Assembly: GCF_002102355.1 (NCBI RefSeq)
Contig: NZ_LQPT01000094.1
Span: forward strand, 1 to 45,663
DNA: 45,663 nucleotides
Direction: 5' to 3'
DNA from: Mycobacterium sherrisii
GTDB lineage: Bacteria > Actinomycetota > Actinomycetes > Mycobacteriales > Mycobacteriaceae
The position numbers were made by a program, and so were the translations under genes. Positions 18,128 to 27,572 of this stretch are shown piece after piece; the first letter of the stretch is position 1; each line of letters opens with the position of its first letter. The notes under the pieces are model-generated. The model ran no database searches. It had not been told where the DNA came from and was given only the letters and a program-made list of their open reading frames with translations.

Positions 18128-21100
18128 ATGACTAGTACAGCGCCGGGAGCACCGGAATCCGAAACCGCGACCTTTGCTGGGCCCCCGGTCGGCCCACGAG
18201 CACGCGTCGCCGAACGCATCGAGCGCTTGGACGCCACCGACGACCAATACCGCAACGCCAAACCCGATCTCGCGCTGCAGAGCGCGGCGCGCCAACCCGG
18301 CCTTCGCCTCCCGCAAATCTTGCAGATGTTCGTCGACGGCCACGCCGACCGGCCGGCGTTGGGCTGGCGGGCGCGTGAGCTGGTCACCGACCCCGCGACG
18401 GGCCGGACCGGTTCGCGGTTGCTGCACCGCTTCGACACCATCAGCTACCGGGAGCTGTGGGACAACGTCCGCGCCGTCGCCGCGGCATGGCGGCGCGACG
18501 ACGACATCCCCGTTGCGCCCGGGGACGTGGTCGCCACGTTGGGTTTCGCGAGCCCGGAGTATTTGACGTTGGACCTGGTGACCGGCTACCTCGGCCTGGT
18601 CGCCGTCCCGCTCCAACACAACGCGACGGCCTCTCGGCTGCAGCCGATCATCGCTGAGGTGCAGCCGCAGGTGCTGGCCACCGGGGCGGGATATCTGGAC
18701 CTTGCCGTCGACGCGGCGCTGGGCAGCACCTCGCTGCGCCGGCTGGTGGTGTTTGATTGCCAGCCGGAAATCGACGACCACCGGGAGAACCTCGAGCACG
18801 CGCGGACGAAGCTGGCCGAGGCCGGCATGACCCTGCGCGTTGAGACCTACGGCGCGCTGGTCGAACGTGGTCGCGCGCTGCCGCCGGAGCCGATGTACAC
18901 CGGCGAGACCGACGAACGACTGGCGATGATCATGTACACCTCGGGCAGCACCGGGTTGCCCAAGGGGGCCATGTACAGCGAACGCATGGTCGCCAAGCTG
19001 TGGACGAACGAGCTTTACCCCGAATTCGCCGACGTACCGGTCTTCAACGTCAACTTCATGCCGCTCAATCACGTGGGTGGCCGGATCCCGCTGTCGTCGG
19101 CGTTCCAGGCGGGCGGCACCAGCTACTTCGTCCCGGAAAGCGATCTTTCGACACTGTTCGACGACTGGAACTTGGTGCGCCCCACCGAGATGGGCATGGT
19201 GCCCCGGGTGGTCGAGATGTTGTACCAACGCTATCAGAGTGCGGTGGAGCGTCTCGTCGGCGCGGGCGCCGAACCCGAATCCGCCGACGTGCAAGCGAAA
19301 GCCGAACTGCGCGAAGGGCTTTTGGGTGGCCGCGTGATCACCAGTTTCTCCACCACGGCGCCGCTGGCCGCTGAGATGAAGAGCTTCATCGAATCCTGCT
19401 TGGACGTACACGTGCTGGACGGCTATGGGCTGACCGAGGTCGGCATGGTGTTCAAGGACGGCGTGGTGACCCGGCCACCGGTGCTGGACTACAAGCTCAT
19501 CGACGTCCCCGAGCTCGGCTACTTCCACACCGACAAGCCGTTTCCGCGGGGCGAGCTGCTGGTCAAGTCGCTCACCGCGTTTCGCGGATACTTCAAGCGG
19601 CCCGACGTCACCGCGAACGCGTTCGACCCGGATGGCTATTACCGCACCGGCGACGTGATGGCCGAGATCGGCCCGGATCGTCTGGTCTACGTCGACCGGC
19701 GCAACAACGTGTTGAAGCTGGCGCAGGGCGAATTCGTCGCGGTGGCCCGCCTGGAAGCGGTCTTCAGCAGCGCAGCGCTGGTCCGCCAGGTCTTCGTTTA
19801 CGGCAACAGCGAACGGCCTTACCTGTTGGCGGTCGTCGTCCCGACGGTCGAGGCCCAGGAACGGTTCGCCGGCGATCCCGACGGGCTCAAGGCCGCGCTC
19901 GCCGAATCGCTGCGCCGCACCGCGAAACTCGCCGAGTTGCAATCGTACGAAGTGCCCGCCGATTTCCTGGTCGAGTCCGAACCGTTCAGCGAGGACAACG
20001 GTCTGCTGTCGGGCGTCGGTAAGTTGTTGCGGCCCAAACTCAAGGAGCACTACGGGCAACGGCTTGAGGAGCTCTACGCCGAGCTGGACGCCACCCGGAC
20101 CGCCGAGCTGCGTGCGTTGCGCGAGGGCGCCGCCGAACGCCCGGTGATCGACACCGTGGTACGCGCGGCCGAGGCGTTGCTCGGCTTGCCGGACGGGCCG
20201 CCCGCGCCGGACACGCGCTTCCTCGACCTTGGCGGCGACTCGCTGTCCGCGCTGACCTTTTCCAATCTGCTGCAAGACATCTTCGGTGTCGAGGTCCCGG
20301 TCGGCCGGATCATCAACCCGGCTTTGGATCTCGGTCAGCTGGCGGAATACGTTGATTCCGAACGTGAGTCGGGGTCTAAGCGGCCGACGTTCTCGACCGT
20401 GCACGGTCGTGGCGTCACCGTGGTCCGCGCGGCCGACCTCACCCTGGACAAGTTCATCGACGCCGAGACGTTGACCCGCGCCCCGTCGCTGCCCCGCGTG
20501 ACCGGCACGCCACACACGGTGTTGCTCACCGGTGCCAACGGCTACCTCGGCCGCTTTTTGACCTTGGAGTGGCTGGAGCGGCTGGCCGAGACCGGCGGAA
20601 GACTCATCACGATCATCCGCGGTACCGACAGCGAAGCCGCCACAAAGCGGCTCGAGGAGGCTTTCGACAGCGGGGACACCCAATTGCTGGAGCGGTTCCG
20701 AACCTTGGCCGCAGCGCATCTAGAGGTCATCGTCGGCGATATCGGCGAGCCGAATCTTGGTTTGGATCAACGGATTTGGTCAGACCTCGCGCAACGGGTC
20801 GATCTGATCGTGCACCCGGCGGCCTTGGTCAATCACCTGTTGCCCTACGACCAGTTGTTCGGGCCGAACGTGGTGGGCACCGCCGAGCTCATCCGGCTGG
20901 CCATCACGACGCGGATCAAACCGGTGACCTATCTGTCGACGGTCGCGGTGGCTATGCCGATCAGTCCCGCAGAGTTCGCCGAGGACGGCGACATCCGCAC
21001 CATCAACGCGGTACGTCCCGTCGACGACAGCTACGCCAACGGGTACGCGAACAGCAAGTGGGGCGGCGAGGTGTTGCTGCGCGAGGCGCATGACCTGTGC

Positions 21101-21712
21101 GGGTTGCCGGTCGCGGTGTTCCGGTCGGACATGATCCTCGCCCACAGCCGGTACGCCGGACAGCTGAACGTGCCGGATGCGTTCACCCGCTTGATCTTCA
21201 GCCTGTTGGTGACCGAAATCGCGCCGGGGTCGTTCTACCAGACCGACGCGCATGGCCGCCGCGCCGTCGCGCACTACGACGGTCTGCCCGCGGATTTCGT
21301 CGCCGAGGCGGTCACCGCGCTGGGCAGCCAGGTAGCCGCCACCGGCGGCGAATACCGATCGTTCGACGTGATGAACCCGCACGACGACGGGATCTCGTTG
21401 GACGTGTTCGTGGACTGGTTGATCGCCGCCGGTCACGACATCCGGCGCATCGACGACCATGACGAGTGGTTTGCACGCTTCGAGACGGCGCTACGGTCTT
21501 TGCCCGACAAGCAGCGCGCCCATTCGGTGTTGCCGTTGCTCGACGCCTACCGCAAGCCCGAGGCGCCGCTGCGGGGCGCGCCCGCGCCGACGGATGTATT
21601 TCGCGCCGCGGTGCGGTCGGCCCAAGTCGGCGCGGACAACGACATACCGCACCTTTCCGAAGCCCTGATCGCTAAGTACGTCTCGGACCTGCGGCTGCTC
21701 GGGTTAATCTAG
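18128..21712 (+). CDS. car: carboxylic acid reductase (CAR, FadD9 type)
   Basis: A 1194-residue three-domain enzyme reducing carboxylic acids to aldehydes with ATP and NADPH. ATG 18128 is chosen, with GAGAGG upstream. The adenylation domain has [19 protein letters not shown] (near residue 268), [24 protein letters not shown] and the A10 lysine in [19 protein letters not shown]. The carrier domain has [18 protein letters not shown], whose Ser needs 4'-phosphopantetheine. The NADPH-dependent thioester reductase domain has [19 protein letters not shown] and the Tyr/Lys pair YANSKWGGE. The length is slightly above the usual 1170-1190. These enzymes prefer aromatic and fatty acids. It appears monocistronic (123 bases after ldtA) and its stop overlaps the convergent 84-residue frame. 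Confidence 0.95.
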   Translation: MTSTAPGAPESETATFAGPPVGPRARVAERIERLDATDDQYRNAKPDLALQSAARQPGLRLPQILQMFVDGHADRPALGWRARELVTDPATGRTGSRLLHRFDTISYRELWDNVRAVAAAWRRDDDIPVAPGDVVATLGFASPEYLTLDLVTGYLGLVAVPLQHNATASRLQPIIAEVQPQVLATGAGYLDLAVDAALGSTSLRRLVVFDCQPEIDDHRENLEHARTKLAEAGMTLRVETYGALVERGRALPPEPMYTGETDERLAMIMYTSGSTGLPKGAMYSERMVAKLWTNELYPEFADVPVFNVNFMPLNHVGGRIPLSSAFQAGGTSYFVPESDLSTLFDDWNLVRPTEMGMVPRVVEMLYQRYQSAVERLVGAGAEPESADVQAKAELREGLLGGRVITSFSTTAPLAAEMKSFIESCLDVHVLDGYGLTEVGMVFKDGVVTRPPVLDYKLIDVPELGYFHTDKPFPRGELLVKSLTAFRGYFKRPDVTANAFDPDGYYRTGDVMAEIGPDRLVYVDRRNNVLKLAQGEFVAVARLEAVFSSAALVRQVFVYGNSERPYLLAVVVPTVEAQERFAGDPDGLKAALAESLRRTAKLAELQSYEVPADFLVESEPFSEDNGLLSGVGKLLRPKLKEHYGQRLEELYAELDATRTAELRALREGAAERPVIDTVVRAAEALLGLPDGPPAPDTRFLDLGGDSLSALTFSNLLQDIFGVEVPVGRIINPALDLGQLAEYVDSERESGSKRPTFSTVHGRGVTVVRAADLTLDKFIDAETLTRAPSLPRVTGTPHTVLLTGANGYLGRFLTLEWLERLAETGGRLITIIRGTDSEAATKRLEEAFDSGDTQLLERFRTLAAAHLEVIVGDIGEPNLGLDQRIWSDLAQRVDLIVHPAALVNHLLPYDQLFGPNVVGTAELIRLAITTRIKPVTYLSTVAVAMPISPAEFAEDGDIRTINAVRPVDDSYANGYANSKWGGEVLLREAHDLCGLPVAVFRSDMILAHSRYAGQLNVPDAFTRLIFSLLVTEIAPGSFYQTDAHGRRAVAHYDGLPADFVAEAVTALGSQVAATGGEYRSFDVMNPHDDGISLDVFVDWLIAAGHDIRRIDDHDEWFARFETALRSLPDKQRAHSVLPLLDAYRKPEAPLRGAPAPTDVFRAAVRSAQVGADNDIPHLSEALIAKYVSDLRLLGLI

Positions 21713-21963
21713 TCGCTTAGCCGAACCTTGACCGCGGCGGCTTGCTTGCGGCCGATCTCGGTGGCGAGGTCCGGGTAGGTGGGATCGCCGCGCACGCTGC
21801 CCTCGGCCAACAGCAACACGGTGATGGTCTGCGAATTGTTTTGCGAAACACCAGAAATGATTGTGCCGTTGGTGCCGACGGCGACCGGCTGCCAGGTTCC
21901 GCCGGTGACCTTTTGCACATAGTTCGTCTTGGTGTTGTCCAGCCCGTTCGCGGGCATACGCAT
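21709..21963 (-). pseudogene. short hypothetical C-terminal fragment
   Basis: An 84-residue frame (MRMPANGLDNTKTNYVQKVT...), with no ribosome-binding site at its ATG. In-frame codons continue upstream only as far as a TGA about 30 bases away, next to the end of the Nramp-type gene. The alternating hydrophobic pattern (GTIISGVSQNNSQTITVLLL) looks like a real beta-rich domain and resembles the ends of Mce-associated, NTF2/VirB8-like proteins. I therefore read it as the 3' remnant of a gene whose 5' part was lost, perhaps when the transporter block was inserted. It could also be an intact small gene. The stop overlaps the convergent car stop by four bases. Confidence 0.45.
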
Positions 21964-21990
21964 GGGAAAATCGTTCCGCCACTGAATGGT

Positions 21991-23787
21991 TCACAGTAGG
22001 CCAGCCGGTCCCGCGATAGCGATATCGACGACTTTGATCACGACGAACACCGCCGCCACCACCAGATAAGCTCGTAGCGTCAGCAGCCCCGCCCGACGTA
22101 TCGGCGACATGGCCGGCTTCGCGAGCTCGGCGAGATCGGGTGTCTGCCACCGTTCACGGTCCTGCCGGCGGACAGCGTTTCGTTCGGCCGGGGTGAGCGA
22201 TGGAGCGTCATCGATTTCGTCGATGTCTTCAGCGTTCAGTCCGCCGCCGAACTGGCAGACGAGTATTTCTGCCCGCTGCCGGTCCCGATGCCGCCGACCG
22301 ACAACGATTGCGACGGCACCTCCCACGATGCCGATCAGCGCTCCACCCGCCAGTCCGGCCTCGATGGTAACGGTCGATAGGCTCGGAAAAAAAGTGGTGG
22401 CCGTTAATGCCAAGGACAGCAGCACCAGGGACCACACGATGGTCCACGCGATGATGTTCTGTCGCACAGTGTTTACCCACGGTCCGAGAACAGCGTGGTC
22501 ATTGCAGAGCAAGACCAAGAAGACTGTCGCCGAGGGAAGCAAGACACCTGCCAGCGCCTGGACCCCCTGGGTTACCAAGCCCAGGATATGGTCGGGGCTG
22601 AATGCGACGCCGGCAGACACTGCCAAAAGCGCAGCGTAGCCGCCATAGAACGTCGGCGCTTCGCTGATCTTCCAGTGCAGCGAGTGCCGCCTGCCCATCG
22701 CGTCACCGATGGCGTAGGTAGTGGCCAACCCGATTGCATTAGCCCCGATCAACGAGGCGTCCAGCAAGATGATCGCAAACAGCACCCCCGCGGGAGTGCC
22801 CACGTGGTGGGCGAGCCCGACGGCAACCGCGCCAGCATCGGTGAAGTTACCCATGTCAGGAGTGCCCGCCAACCCGAATGCGGATACCACCATCAGCGCG
22901 ATAGCTCCGACCATGACCACGACGATCCCGATGGCCAAATCGGCACGGGCATACGGGATCCACCGCGCCGTGATGCGCTTGTCCACGATGTTGGACTGCT
23001 GGAAAAATAACTGCCACGGTGCGACCGTGGTACCGACAATGGCAACCGTCAACAGCAGGACAGTGGAATTCAGCCCGCCCGGGAACTGCGGTACCAGCCC
23101 AGCCGCGACGCGGCCCGGTGCGGGATGTACCAGCAGGACCATCGGGATGATCAACACATTCACCGCGATCAACAGGAACATCAGCGCTTCCCAGCGCCGA
23201 AACGAGCCACCGGCCACCACTGCGAACAGCAACACCGCGGCGGCCGGAACCGCGACGATCTTCGGACAGCCAAGGAAGCCGAGAGCCATTGCTACGCCGA
23301 TGAATTCGGTGACGACCGTCAGGGCATTAACCACGAGAAGATCGCCCAGGCTAAACGCGCCCCAGAACTTGCCGAAGCGTTGGAAGATCAGTCGGGCATG
23401 CCCGGCCCGCGTGACGGCGCCCAACCGCAGGACCATCTCCTGGTTTACGTAGAGCACCGGGATCAGTAGCGCCAGGGTCCACAACAGGCCCACACCGTAG
23501 TTCTGTCCAGCCTGGGAGTACGTCGCAACCCCACCGGCATCGTTGTCGCCGACCATCACGATCAGCCCCGGACCGGTGATGACCATCAGCGTGCGCAGAC
23601 GCCGGAAGCGGCCTGTGAAAGCGGCGTCGCTGTCGCGCCGAATGCGGCCGAGCGCGCCGACGATGTCGTCGGTATGCGCAGGATTCAGCACGACTCCATC
23701 AGGCGTCGAACGTCGTGATCCAGCGGCGTTGCGGCCGAAGCCGAAAAAGCGTGAACCTCCGGGGTGCGGGGTGAAGATGGAACTCAT
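21991..23787 (-). CDS. Nramp-superfamily divalent metal transporter, divergent clade
   Basis: A 598-residue membrane protein from ATG 23787 (MSSIFTPHPGGSRFFGFGRN); an upstream GTG at 23847 is less likely. About 11 membrane helices follow a cytoplasmic N-terminus of roughly 75 residues. Nramp-fold landmarks are present: GPGLIVMVGDNDAGGVATYS in helix 1 and VGTTVAPWQLFFQQSNIVDK in helix 6. The canonical DPGN and MPH signatures of Mn/Fe transporters are replaced (Asp kept, Asn lost to Gly, Met lost to Ala). Loss of the Met is a hallmark of the Nramp-related magnesium transporter clade, so Mg2+ is a serious alternative substrate to Mn2+ or Fe2+. A cytoplasmic stretch rich in Asp/Glu and Arg precedes the last helix. 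Confidence 0.88.
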   Translation of the reverse strand: MSSIFTPHPGGSRFFGFGRNAAGSRRSTPDGVVLNPAHTDDIVGALGRIRRDSDAAFTGRFRRLRTLMVITGPGLIVMVGDNDAGGVATYSQAGQNYGVGLLWTLALLIPVLYVNQEMVLRLGAVTRAGHARLIFQRFGKFWGAFSLGDLLVVNALTVVTEFIGVAMALGFLGCPKIVAVPAAAVLLFAVVAGGSFRRWEALMFLLIAVNVLIIPMVLLVHPAPGRVAAGLVPQFPGGLNSTVLLLTVAIVGTTVAPWQLFFQQSNIVDKRITARWIPYARADLAIGIVVVMVGAIALMVVSAFGLAGTPDMGNFTDAGAVAVGLAHHVGTPAGVLFAIILLDASLIGANAIGLATTYAIGDAMGRRHSLHWKISEAPTFYGGYAALLAVSAGVAFSPDHILGLVTQGVQALAGVLLPSATVFLVLLCNDHAVLGPWVNTVRQNIIAWTIVWSLVLLSLALTATTFFPSLSTVTIEAGLAGGALIGIVGGAVAIVVGRRHRDRQRAEILVCQFGGGLNAEDIDEIDDAPSLTPAERNAVRRQDRERWQTPDLAELAKPAMSPIRRAGLLTLRAYLVVAAVFVVIKVVDIAIAGPAGLL

Positions 23788-23898
23788 CGTGTGCTCACAA
23801 TCTGGAGTAGGGCTATGAAGCTCGAACGATCGACACTTCCCCAGCACAGGGGTTGCCGCTGATCTGGACCTGCCGCTGGGGCTGCGAGGCGCGGCGGG

Positions 23899-24105
23899 TC
23901 ACCGGTGTCCGTCCCGGCCGGGCGGTGCCAGTCCGTCCCGGCCGGGCGAGATCACGGCGACCGGCGTCTGCGAGACATACCGGTACGGCCGCTCGTCGTA
24001 GCTGGGGATACGCAGCGAGCACCACTTGTCGCGCAGTAGCCTGCCCGCGCGCAGCATCGACCGCTCTGCGACGCCGTGAAACCGTTGTGCAACAACAAAA
24101 GTCAT
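23899..24105 (-). CDS. small hypothetical protein upstream of the transporter
   Basis: A 68-residue basic protein (MTFVVAQRFHGVAERSMLRA...). A strong ribosome site, GCGAGGGGGAAATC, lies directly before the ATG. The middle (RDKWCSLRIPSYDERPYRYV) reads like a folded domain; the end contains two copies of PGRDG encoded by a 24-base tandem repeat. I do not recognise a family. It is 111 bases upstream of the transporter start on the same strand and may be co-transcribed with it. No signal peptide or membrane helix is visible. The main doubt is whether it is expressed at all. Confidence 0.5.
   Translation of the reverse strand: MTFVVAQRFHGVAERSMLRAGRLLRDKWCSLRIPSYDERPYRYVSQTPVAVISPGRDGLAPPGRDGHR
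23908..23948. repeat. 24-base tandem duplication with palindromic core
   Basis: TCCGTCCCGGCCGGGCG occurs at 23908-23924 and again at 23932-23948, a period of 24. Each copy contains the palindrome CCCGGCCGGG. The period is a multiple of three and duplicates eight codons at the end of the small minus-strand ORF. Confidence 0.8.
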
Positions 24106-24675
24106 GATTTCCCCCTCGCCGGATGTCTGATCGGCTCATCGGCGCGCTGCGTCCAGCCCAGCCGGGCGCGCGCCACGCACCGCTACCGCGGTTGCGGGAC
24201 AGGCGAATTCAGAGCTGGGTCAGCAGTAGGAGGTGCCGTGACCGGATCGGAACAAGATGGATTTCGGATGCGGATTATCGCCGGGACTCATCTCGCCCTC
24301 ACCTCCTCACGGCCATGACACACGCGGGTGTCGTTACGTTTCGCACGCGGAGGGGCAGGAACGGCAACCGGGCGGGCCGTCGTGCGCACCCCTCTCGTCG
24401 GAGCTTCGGCACTACACGGCGTATCTGGATTCCAGAAGCCACTTGGGCTCAACCCTTGGGTCCGGGAAGAGCTGTCCTGACCCGGGGCGTCTCTCGACGT
24501 TCGGGGTCAGTGGCCTGTGTCCGTGCAGACGCCTCACCTACCGAGGTGCTTGCCCGTCCATGCTGGCACCGAGAGCGCCGCTCGTCAAACGGGTCGCCTC
24601 GGTGGTGTGCTGGCTCACAGCGCAAGTTCGTGGGCGCCGGCCACCCCCGCAGCATCGCCGCCTACCCTCGACGAC
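24106..24675. other. 570-base interval between divergent transporter and methyltransferase genes
   Basis: Contains promoters for both directions and two tiny open frames facing each other (see the ORF at 24220). Two Shine-Dalgarno-like AGGAGG sequences lie on opposite strands at 24228-24233 (+) and about 24303-24308 (-). I looked for M-box and yybP-ykoY metal riboswitch cores and did not recognise one. The remainder holds nothing I can support. Confidence 0.45.
24220..24291 (-). CDS. candidate 23-residue leader peptide or small protein
   Basis: A frame of 24 codons, MSPGDNPHPKSILFRSGHGT followed by Ser-Tyr-Cys and TGA. GAGGAGGTGAGGGCGAG is placed just upstream of the ATG. It is 114 bases upstream of the 68-residue ORF on the same strand. 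The strong ribosome site is the only positive evidence; the peptide matches nothing I know. It could be an upstream regulatory ORF for the transporter unit. On the + strand a 26-codon frame with its own AGGAGG and GTG (24238) overlaps it, so at most one is likely real. Confidence 0.3.
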   Translation of the reverse strand: MSPGDNPHPKSILFRSGHGTSYC

Positions 24676-25335
24676 ATGGGTAACACATTGCTGGACCCCC
24701 GGGTCGAGGCGGTCCTCGATCGGATGTACGCCGAGACGAAGAACCAAATGTCGCTGCTGCGCGAACGTATGCACGAGTTCAACAAACCGATGACCGCAGC
24801 GGAGCGCAGCGAGGCGATGCGCGAGTTCTACATTCCGGTGACTCCGGATGCCGGTCGGCTGTTGTACGCGCTGGTGCGGGCGGCCCGACCGAGCACGGTC
24901 GTCGAATTCGGAATGTCGTTCGGCATCTCGGCCATTCATCTCGCGGCCGCCGTCCGCGACAATGGCGCCGGCCGGGTAATCACCACCGAGCTCAGCGCGA
25001 GCAAGATCGCCGCAGCCAAGCAGACGTTCGCCGAGACCGGGCTGGCCGACCTGATCACGATCCTGCAGGGCGACGCCCTCACCACGTTGCAGGGGCTGGA
25101 CGGGCCGGTCGAGTTCGTCCTGCTCGACGGCTGGAAAGACCTTTATCTGCCGCTGATCAAGCTGCTCGAACCCCGGCTCAGCACAGGCGCTTTGGTCATC
25201 GCCGACAATGCCAGCGCGGCCGATATGGCGCCCTATCTGGAGCGGGTGCGCACGCCCAGTAACGGATACACCAGCTTCAACTTGCTCGTCCGGGAAAACG
25301 ACAGCATGGAAATCAGCTGCCGCACCGGCGATTAG
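24676..25335 (+). CDS. class I SAM-dependent O-methyltransferase family protein
   Basis: A 219-residue cytoplasmic protein from ATG 24676 (MGNTLLDPRVEAVLDRMYAE); upstream in-frame codons to 24517 look non-coding. Motif I is TVVEFGMSFGISAIHLA near residue 75. The acidic ribose-binding residue is in VITTELSASK, motif II region is LLDGWKDLYLPLIKLLEPRL and the last strand GALVIADNA. This is the COMT-like (O-methyltransferase family 3) arrangement, but the metal-binding aspartates are only partly evident, so the substrate is open. It ends three bases before the convergent acyltransferase stop and has no clear operon partner. Confidence 0.8.
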   Translation: MGNTLLDPRVEAVLDRMYAETKNQMSLLRERMHEFNKPMTAAERSEAMREFYIPVTPDAGRLLYALVRAARPSTVVEFGMSFGISAIHLAAAVRDNGAGRVITTELSASKIAAAKQTFAETGLADLITILQGDALTTLQGLDGPVEFVLLDGWKDLYLPLIKLLEPRLSTGALVIADNASAADMAPYLERVRTPSNGYTSFNLLVRENDSMEISCRTGD

Positions 25336-25338
25336 CCG

Positions 25339-27336
25339 CTATCGCAGGGACTCTTCGAGCCACGGCGTCAACCACTTGACCCCTTCCGGGGTGAGGTGGA
25401 CGCCGTCGCTGCGCACCTTGATGCCGTCCACCTTGGCGGTGTAAACACCGTCCGGGCAAAGCTTTTTGTTCAGATCCAAAATTTGCACATTCGGGTGCCC
25501 GGCAACGGTCTTGCGCAGCATGGTGTTCCACTGGTTGACGCGATCCGGCTGGTCTTCGGGGTATAGACGGCCGTCCGGTTTCTCCCCACCCCGGCTGTAG
25601 GGCACGGTGGCGACCACCACGCGATCCCCGCTGGCGCTGACGATGTTCAGCGCACGCTCCAGCTCTCCGTTGAGGTAGGCGTCGAAGGTCGGATCGCCGA
25701 TGTGGGTCCACTGCCCCTCATTGACCCGATCCACCGTCTCCCAGCGGCCGATGATCAGCAACGCGACATCCGGCTGGTCCTGGCTGACCTGGGCCGCCCA
25801 CCGGCTCGGCCAGGTGTCGCATTCCGGGCGTTGCTCCAGGGTCTGGCCGAGGTACCGATACGGTGTGCCGCGGACCAGGCTGCAGCCGATGACGGTGTGG
25901 TCGAGGAAGGCGAACCCGGGCGTCGGCGGCAAAAAGTGCATCCACGTCCATCCGATGGAATCACCGAATACCGAAACGGTGAACGGCCGGTTAGGGTTTC
26001 GCGGTCCCACCGGGCGACTGCCGCCGGGCTGCGCCGGCGACACCGCGGCGACGGCCGAGACCCCGGGCGGCAGGCCCTCGCGTAGGCCGGTCCCGGTTCC
26101 GACCGGAACAACCAGCAGCGTGATCGCCGCCGCACTGGCCACGGTCGCGGCGGCCAGCGGCAGCAGCGCCACCCGGGCCGGTCGCCAGCGGCGGATCGGC
26201 TGCTCGATCAGCCAGTACGAAGCGGCGGCGACGGCCAGCGTCGCACCGCACCGAGCCGCGAACAGCGGCCAATCCGTCAACCCCGTGCGTTCGCCGTTGA
26301 GCGCCATGAAGATTGGCCAATGCCATAGGTAGACGCCATAGGAGATGGTCCCCAGCCACACCAGCGGTGGCAGCGCCAGGAGGCGGGCGATCAGCCCACG
26401 CTGCTCCATGGCCACCGGGGCCACCACGAAGACGGCCGCGACGGCTACCCCGATCAGCAGGCCGTGGCGGAAATCGCCGACGTTGCCGGTGGCGAAGTGA
26501 GCCGCCGCCGCCAGGCCGGCCAGGCCGAGCACCGGGAGCACGCGGGCGACCCGCCGACCCCAGCGAGTCCGGATCATGCACCAGCCGCGGTTCAGCGACG
26601 GCCAATCTCGTACCAGCAGAGCGGCCGCCGCCGAGCCGACCAGCAGTGCCTGGGCGCGGGTATCGGTGCCGAAGTAGATCCGGTCCCGGGTGGTGTCGGA
26701 GACGAAGACGATGGCCGCCGCCGCGGAAGCCAGTGCTCCCAGGGTGGCGATCACGAACGTGGCGAACCGCACCCCGCCGACGGTGGCCCGCATGAAGTAA
26801 CGCTTGGCCCGCGCCGCCAACAGCAGCGTCACCACGATTAACAGCACCGGCCAGAGGAAGTAGTACTGCTCCTCGACCCCGAGCGACCAGGCATGCCGCA
26901 GCGGTGACGAGGTGCCCTGCGTGAAGTAGTCGGTCTTTTGCGCAACGAAGCGCCAATTGGCCACCCACAGAAACGCGGCGATCGCGTCGTCGCGCAGGCC
27001 GGTCAGGGCCTGGGCCGGCAGCAGCGCCCGCCCGGCACCCACGGCCAACACCATCAAGACCAGCGCCGGCAACAGTCGGCGCGCTCGGCGAATCCAGAAG
27101 CCGGTCAGATCGATACGTCCGGTACGCCCCAGTTCATCGAGCAGGAGCGAGGTGATCAAAAAGCCGCTGAGGACGAAGAAGACGTCGACGCCCAGGAACC
27201 CGCCGGTGACACCCGGGATCCCGCCGTGGTCGGCGAGGACCAGGGCGACGGCGACGGCACGCAGCCCGTCCAGCGCCGGAATACCGGCGTGCCGGTCGGG
27301 TTTGTCCCAGATCGCGAGCCGCCCGGAGCGGCGCAT
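25339..27336 (-). CDS. membrane acyltransferase-3 fused to SGNH domain, Rv0111-like
   Basis: A 665-residue OafA/YrhL-type protein. The acyltransferase-3 domain has about 10-11 membrane helices (residues 20-390), with the N-terminal IPALDGLRAVAVALVLADHG, GFLGVDVFFVLSGFLIT and the conserved RHAWSLGVEEQYYFLWPVLL. The extracytoplasmic SGNH hydrolase-like domain follows a linker near residue 430: VSVFGDSIGWTW carries the Ser and DGVHLTPEG the Asp/His pair. Such proteins transfer acyl groups to extracellular polysaccharides or glycolipids. It corresponds in architecture and length to M. tuberculosis Rv0111. The acceptor is unknown. The start ATG 27336 has no strong ribosome site. Convergent with the methyltransferase. 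Confidence 0.9.
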   Translation of the reverse strand: MRRSGRLAIWDKPDRHAGIPALDGLRAVAVALVLADHGGIPGVTGGFLGVDVFFVLSGFLITSLLLDELGRTGRIDLTGFWIRRARRLLPALVLMVLAVGAGRALLPAQALTGLRDDAIAAFLWVANWRFVAQKTDYFTQGTSSPLRHAWSLGVEEQYYFLWPVLLIVVTLLLAARAKRYFMRATVGGVRFATFVIATLGALASAAAAIVFVSDTTRDRIYFGTDTRAQALLVGSAAAALLVRDWPSLNRGWCMIRTRWGRRVARVLPVLGLAGLAAAAHFATGNVGDFRHGLLIGVAVAAVFVVAPVAMEQRGLIARLLALPPLVWLGTISYGVYLWHWPIFMALNGERTGLTDWPLFAARCGATLAVAAASYWLIEQPIRRWRPARVALLPLAAATVASAAAITLLVVPVGTGTGLREGLPPGVSAVAAVSPAQPGGSRPVGPRNPNRPFTVSVFGDSIGWTWMHFLPPTPGFAFLDHTVIGCSLVRGTPYRYLGQTLEQRPECDTWPSRWAAQVSQDQPDVALLIIGRWETVDRVNEGQWTHIGDPTFDAYLNGELERALNIVSASGDRVVVATVPYSRGGEKPDGRLYPEDQPDRVNQWNTMLRKTVAGHPNVQILDLNKKLCPDGVYTAKVDGIKVRSDGVHLTPEGVKWLTPWLEESLR

Positions 27337-27572
27337 CGGGGCGACCCAACGACGCGGCCCAGCAGGGCGCTCCGGCGCGGGGTGCTCCCCGCCCGGCTCA
27401 GTTCTCGGTTTCAGCGCGGTCGGTCCACTCTGCCGCCCAGCGCGGTAGTTGCTGCCGATACGTCGTCGCCCCTCCTCGTGACGTCAGCAAGCTTAGAGGC
27501 GGCCGTGCACGATCGGGCGGAGGACACGCAGCGGTTTTCGGCCGCGGCGCGTTCGGATTTGGGGTTCGGGAT

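Noticed and set aside
18098-20719. 873-codon minus-strand frame inside car
   Set aside because: Antisense to a clear carboxylic acid reductase; no recognisable domain.
24106-24675. Metal-sensing riboswitch upstream of the transporter
   Set aside because: I searched by eye for conserved M-box and yybP-ykoY core sequences and found none; a covariance-model search would be decisive.
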